Shown: piece by piece, positions 6,130 through 7,575 of the stretch
How positions within the stretch are numbered: the stretch's first letter is position 1
Layout of the letters: every line of letters begins with the position of its first letter
Assembly (NCBI GenBank): GCA_030740295.1
Contig: JASLXP010000799.1
Location: forward strand, 1-7,575
Direction: 5' to 3'
Length of the DNA: 7,575 bases
Origin: Planctomycetota bacterium
GTDB taxonomy: Bacteria > Planctomycetota > PUPC01 > JACPCR01
Notes under the pieces: generated by a model
What the model was told of the DNA's origin: nothing
The model's input: the letters and a program-made list of their open reading frames with translations, nothing else
Databases searched by the model: none
Translations under genes and position numbers: made by a program

Positions 6130-6143
6130 CCGCCTGAAGGCGG
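6130..6143. repeat. GC-rich hairpin CCGCC-TGAA-GGCGG
   Basis: A perfect 5-bp GC stem with a TGAA loop. Short palindromes of this type are often dispersed extragenic repeats. Only one copy is in the window, so its repeat nature is a guess. Confidence 0.3.
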
Positions 6144-6438
6144 CCCAGCGGTCGCAACCAGGGGGCCCTCGCGCCACATGCAGAGGCCACAGCTTCAGAC
6201 TCTAGCCCTGTAAGACACGGGTTGGCAAGCGACCAGGTAGCACATGGAACGCAGGTTGGAAGCTCTGACATTCTCCATTTCAGTGCATCACGCAGATCAG
6301 AGCCATGCTGGTTCCTTTGCCGCACCGTCTTATGCAAATCTGGCTGAGCTCGCGATCCACCTCACGTGCACAATTTCGAGAATAACGCAGCCGTAAGAGC
6401 AAATTCGTATTCCTTTCACAAGTTCCGCATTCCGTGCC

Positions 6439-6465
6439 TTGACCTGGATGCGATGTTCCTATACT
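6439..6465 (+). promoter_or_regulatory. Sigma70-type promoter for the large plus-strand gene
   Basis: TTGACC (6439-6444) and TATACT (6460-6465) each match the consensus at five of six positions. The 15-nt spacer is shorter than the usual 16-18. Transcription would begin near 6472, giving a leader of about 43 nt before the GTG at 6515. Confidence 0.55.
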
Positions 6466-6514
6466 CCTACCGGACCTTGACTGCAAGGAAATTCATTAAC
6501 CCAGAGAACTTTTC

Positions 6515-7575
6515 GTGAAGCACTCCACAATCAGCATCGACACGCCAGTCTCCCCGCCGCAATGGGCCCTTCTGCAAAGTGAGCTTATCCGGGCCCAGTC
6601 ACGAGGCTGCGAGCTCTTCTTTAACAAGTACTTTGATGAACGGGGATACCTGCAGTGCATTCCACGATGGGGTGGCAACGACGGTGCGGACGATGCAATC
6701 GAGAATCTCGCGTGGTGGCCGATCCTTCACACGCTGGGCGGCTGCGACAGCCTCGCAGACATGTGCAAGCTCGCATGGGAAGGCCACATCAAGCAATACA
6801 CCGAAGCGAAGACGGTGGATGTGCCGTTCTGCCGTGACGGGATGTATTTCAAGGAATTTCCGACCATGTTCGATTGGCTGCACAACGGCGAGAGCACGAC
6901 CACCTTCAACCTGCACGGCCTTTTCGATCCGTACGAAGAGAGCTTCGAGGTCCGTGTCCGCCGCTTCGCCGGCTTCTACATGGATGAAGATCCCATCGCC
7001 AAGAATTACGATCCCGAGCACAAGATCATCCGCAGCATGTTCAATGGCAGCCGCGGCCCGATGCTTCGCAAAGCCACCGCGCTCGATTGGGCTGGCGACC
7101 CCATCGAGGTGGAAGGACGCTTCGTCGCAGCCCACGGGGAAGAGAACTTTGAACAGATGCTCGAGCACTTCTCAGAGTATCAGGACATCGTCGGCGACCA
7201 CCCGCTCAACCTGGGTATCACGGCCCTCGCTCTGAACGCGTTCGCCCTGACAGGTGAGGCGAAATACAGAGACTGGCTGCTCGAGTATGTCGATGCCTGG
7301 GTCGATCGGACGGAACAGAACGACGGCATCACGCCCAGTAACATCGGTCTTGACGGTACCATCGGCGGAGAGTGTGACGGCAAGTGGTACGGCGGAACGT
7401 ACGGCTGGTCCCATTCGACAACGATGCCGCCGGACGGCCACATCGCTCATCGAAACTGTGTCTCCCGAGGCGCGGTGTCAGGCTTCGGCAACGCGCTTTT
7501 GCTCACCGGCGATCAGCGATACGTCGATACATGGCGTACCGTGATGGACAAAGTGAACGCCAACAAGAAAGAGGT
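6515..7575 (+). CDS. Large unassigned protein, helical-barrel-like, 3' end outside window
   Basis: An open frame runs from a GTG at 6515 to the end of the window, 353 complete codons without a stop; the preceding in-frame stop is TAA at 6497-6499. I cannot name the family. There is no signal peptide, so a cytoplasmic protein is likely. The composition is rich in Trp, Asp, His and Gly. Residues about 31-95 hold WGGNDGADDAIENLAWWP and a helix pair. Residues 228-262 (DHPLNLG, then ALALNAFALTGEAKYRDW) look like the hairpin helices of an alpha/alpha-toroid, and the NALLLTGDQRY segment near 327-337 repeats that pattern. Between them a Gly-rich block (269-298; NDGITPSN, IGLDGTIGGE, GKWYGG) looks like a conserved active-site loop. 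These features recall six-hairpin glycosidase or lyase folds, but that is inference. The ribosome site is weak (AGAGAAC). It is divergent from an oxidoreductase and may act on the same carbohydrate. Confidence 0.85.
   Translation, partial: MKHSTISIDTPVSPPQWALLQSELIRAQSRGCELFFNKYFDERGYLQCIPRWGGNDGADDAIENLAWWPILHTLGGCDSLADMCKLAWEGHIKQYTEAKTVDVPFCRDGMYFKEFPTMFDWLHNGESTTTFNLHGLFDPYEESFEVRVRRFAGFYMDEDPIAKNYDPEHKIIRSMFNGSRGPMLRKATALDWAGDPIEVEGRFVAAHGEENFEQMLEHFSEYQDIVGDHPLNLGITALALNAFALTGEAKYRDWLLEYVDAWVDRTEQNDGITPSNIGLDGTIGGECDGKWYGGTYGWSHSTTMPPDGHIAHRNCVSRGAVSGFGNALLLTGDQRYVDTWRTVMDKVNANKKE

Larger units (their letters stand above)
6075..6514. other. 440-nt divergent intergenic region
   Basis: No gene, tRNA or small RNA could be supported here. 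It separates the minus-strand oxidoreductase from the large plus-strand gene, so it should carry promoters for both. Visible elements are the heptamer array near 6065-6099, an 11-bp palindrome TGTGCAGCACA (6111-6121) beside CACAGTGTG (6106-6114), a CCGCC-TGAA-GGCGG hairpin (6130-6143), and a sigma70-type promoter for the plus-strand gene (6439-6465). About 290 nt between the hairpin and the promoter hold nothing I can assign. Frames here have stops or unconvincing composition. Confidence 0.5.

Noticed and set aside
6150..6290. Possible tRNA or small RNA in the 440-nt gap
   Set aside because: No cloverleaf, no TTCGA-type T-loop and no consistent stem set could be found by eye.
6599..7168. Minus-strand frame and a plus-strand Ser/Arg-rich frame near 6579-7235
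   Set aside because: Both are shadows of the open frame from 6515, whose composition and helix pattern look like a real protein.

Overview
The window is 7.6 kb of gene-dense bacterial DNA, moderately GC-rich by eye, with Shine-Dalgarno sites before several genes and no mobile element, CRISPR array, rRNA or tRNA that I could find. Two divergent sugar-type oxidoreductases surround a UxuA-like dehydratase, beside two large soluble proteins of unassigned family. That content resembles sugar-acid loci of Planctomycetes, Verrucomicrobia, Lentisphaerae and candidate phyla such as Hydrogenedentes, Sumerlaeota or Poribacteria. This placement is an inference from gene content only.

Left block (1-1779, plus strand): a small membrane protein with an acidic tail (5' end possibly outside the window), a ThiF/MoeB/HesA-like E1 protein, and phosphatidylglycerophosphatase A (pgpA). 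Gaps are 48 and 11 nt, so they probably share a transcript. The E1-like protein keeps its zinc cysteines but, by my recalled alignment to MoeB, has lost most residues needed for ATP-dependent adenylation.

Middle and right block (1788-7575): three minus-strand genes and two plus-strand genes. Minus: an unassigned 272-residue protein (1788-2606), a Gfo/Idh/MocA oxidoreductase (2711-3769) and a second, divergent Gfo/Idh/MocA oxidoreductase (5055-6074). Plus: a mannonate dehydratase-like TIM barrel (3989-4975) and a large helical-barrel-like protein cut by the window end (6515-7575+). This arrangement has two divergent intergenic regions (3770-3988 and 6075-6514) where regulation probably sits. 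The second holds a good sigma70-type promoter and several small palindromes.

Working model: the right block is a catabolic locus for an unusual sugar acid. Oxidoreductases would oxidise or reduce the sugar, the UxuA-like enzyme would dehydrate the resulting aldonate, and the two unassigned proteins would process or bind the carbohydrate upstream. No transporter, kinase, aldolase or regulator is visible here, so the substrate stays open. The most unusual items are the catalytically altered E1-like protein, the short cysteine-rich UxuA homologue and the two unassigned proteins.
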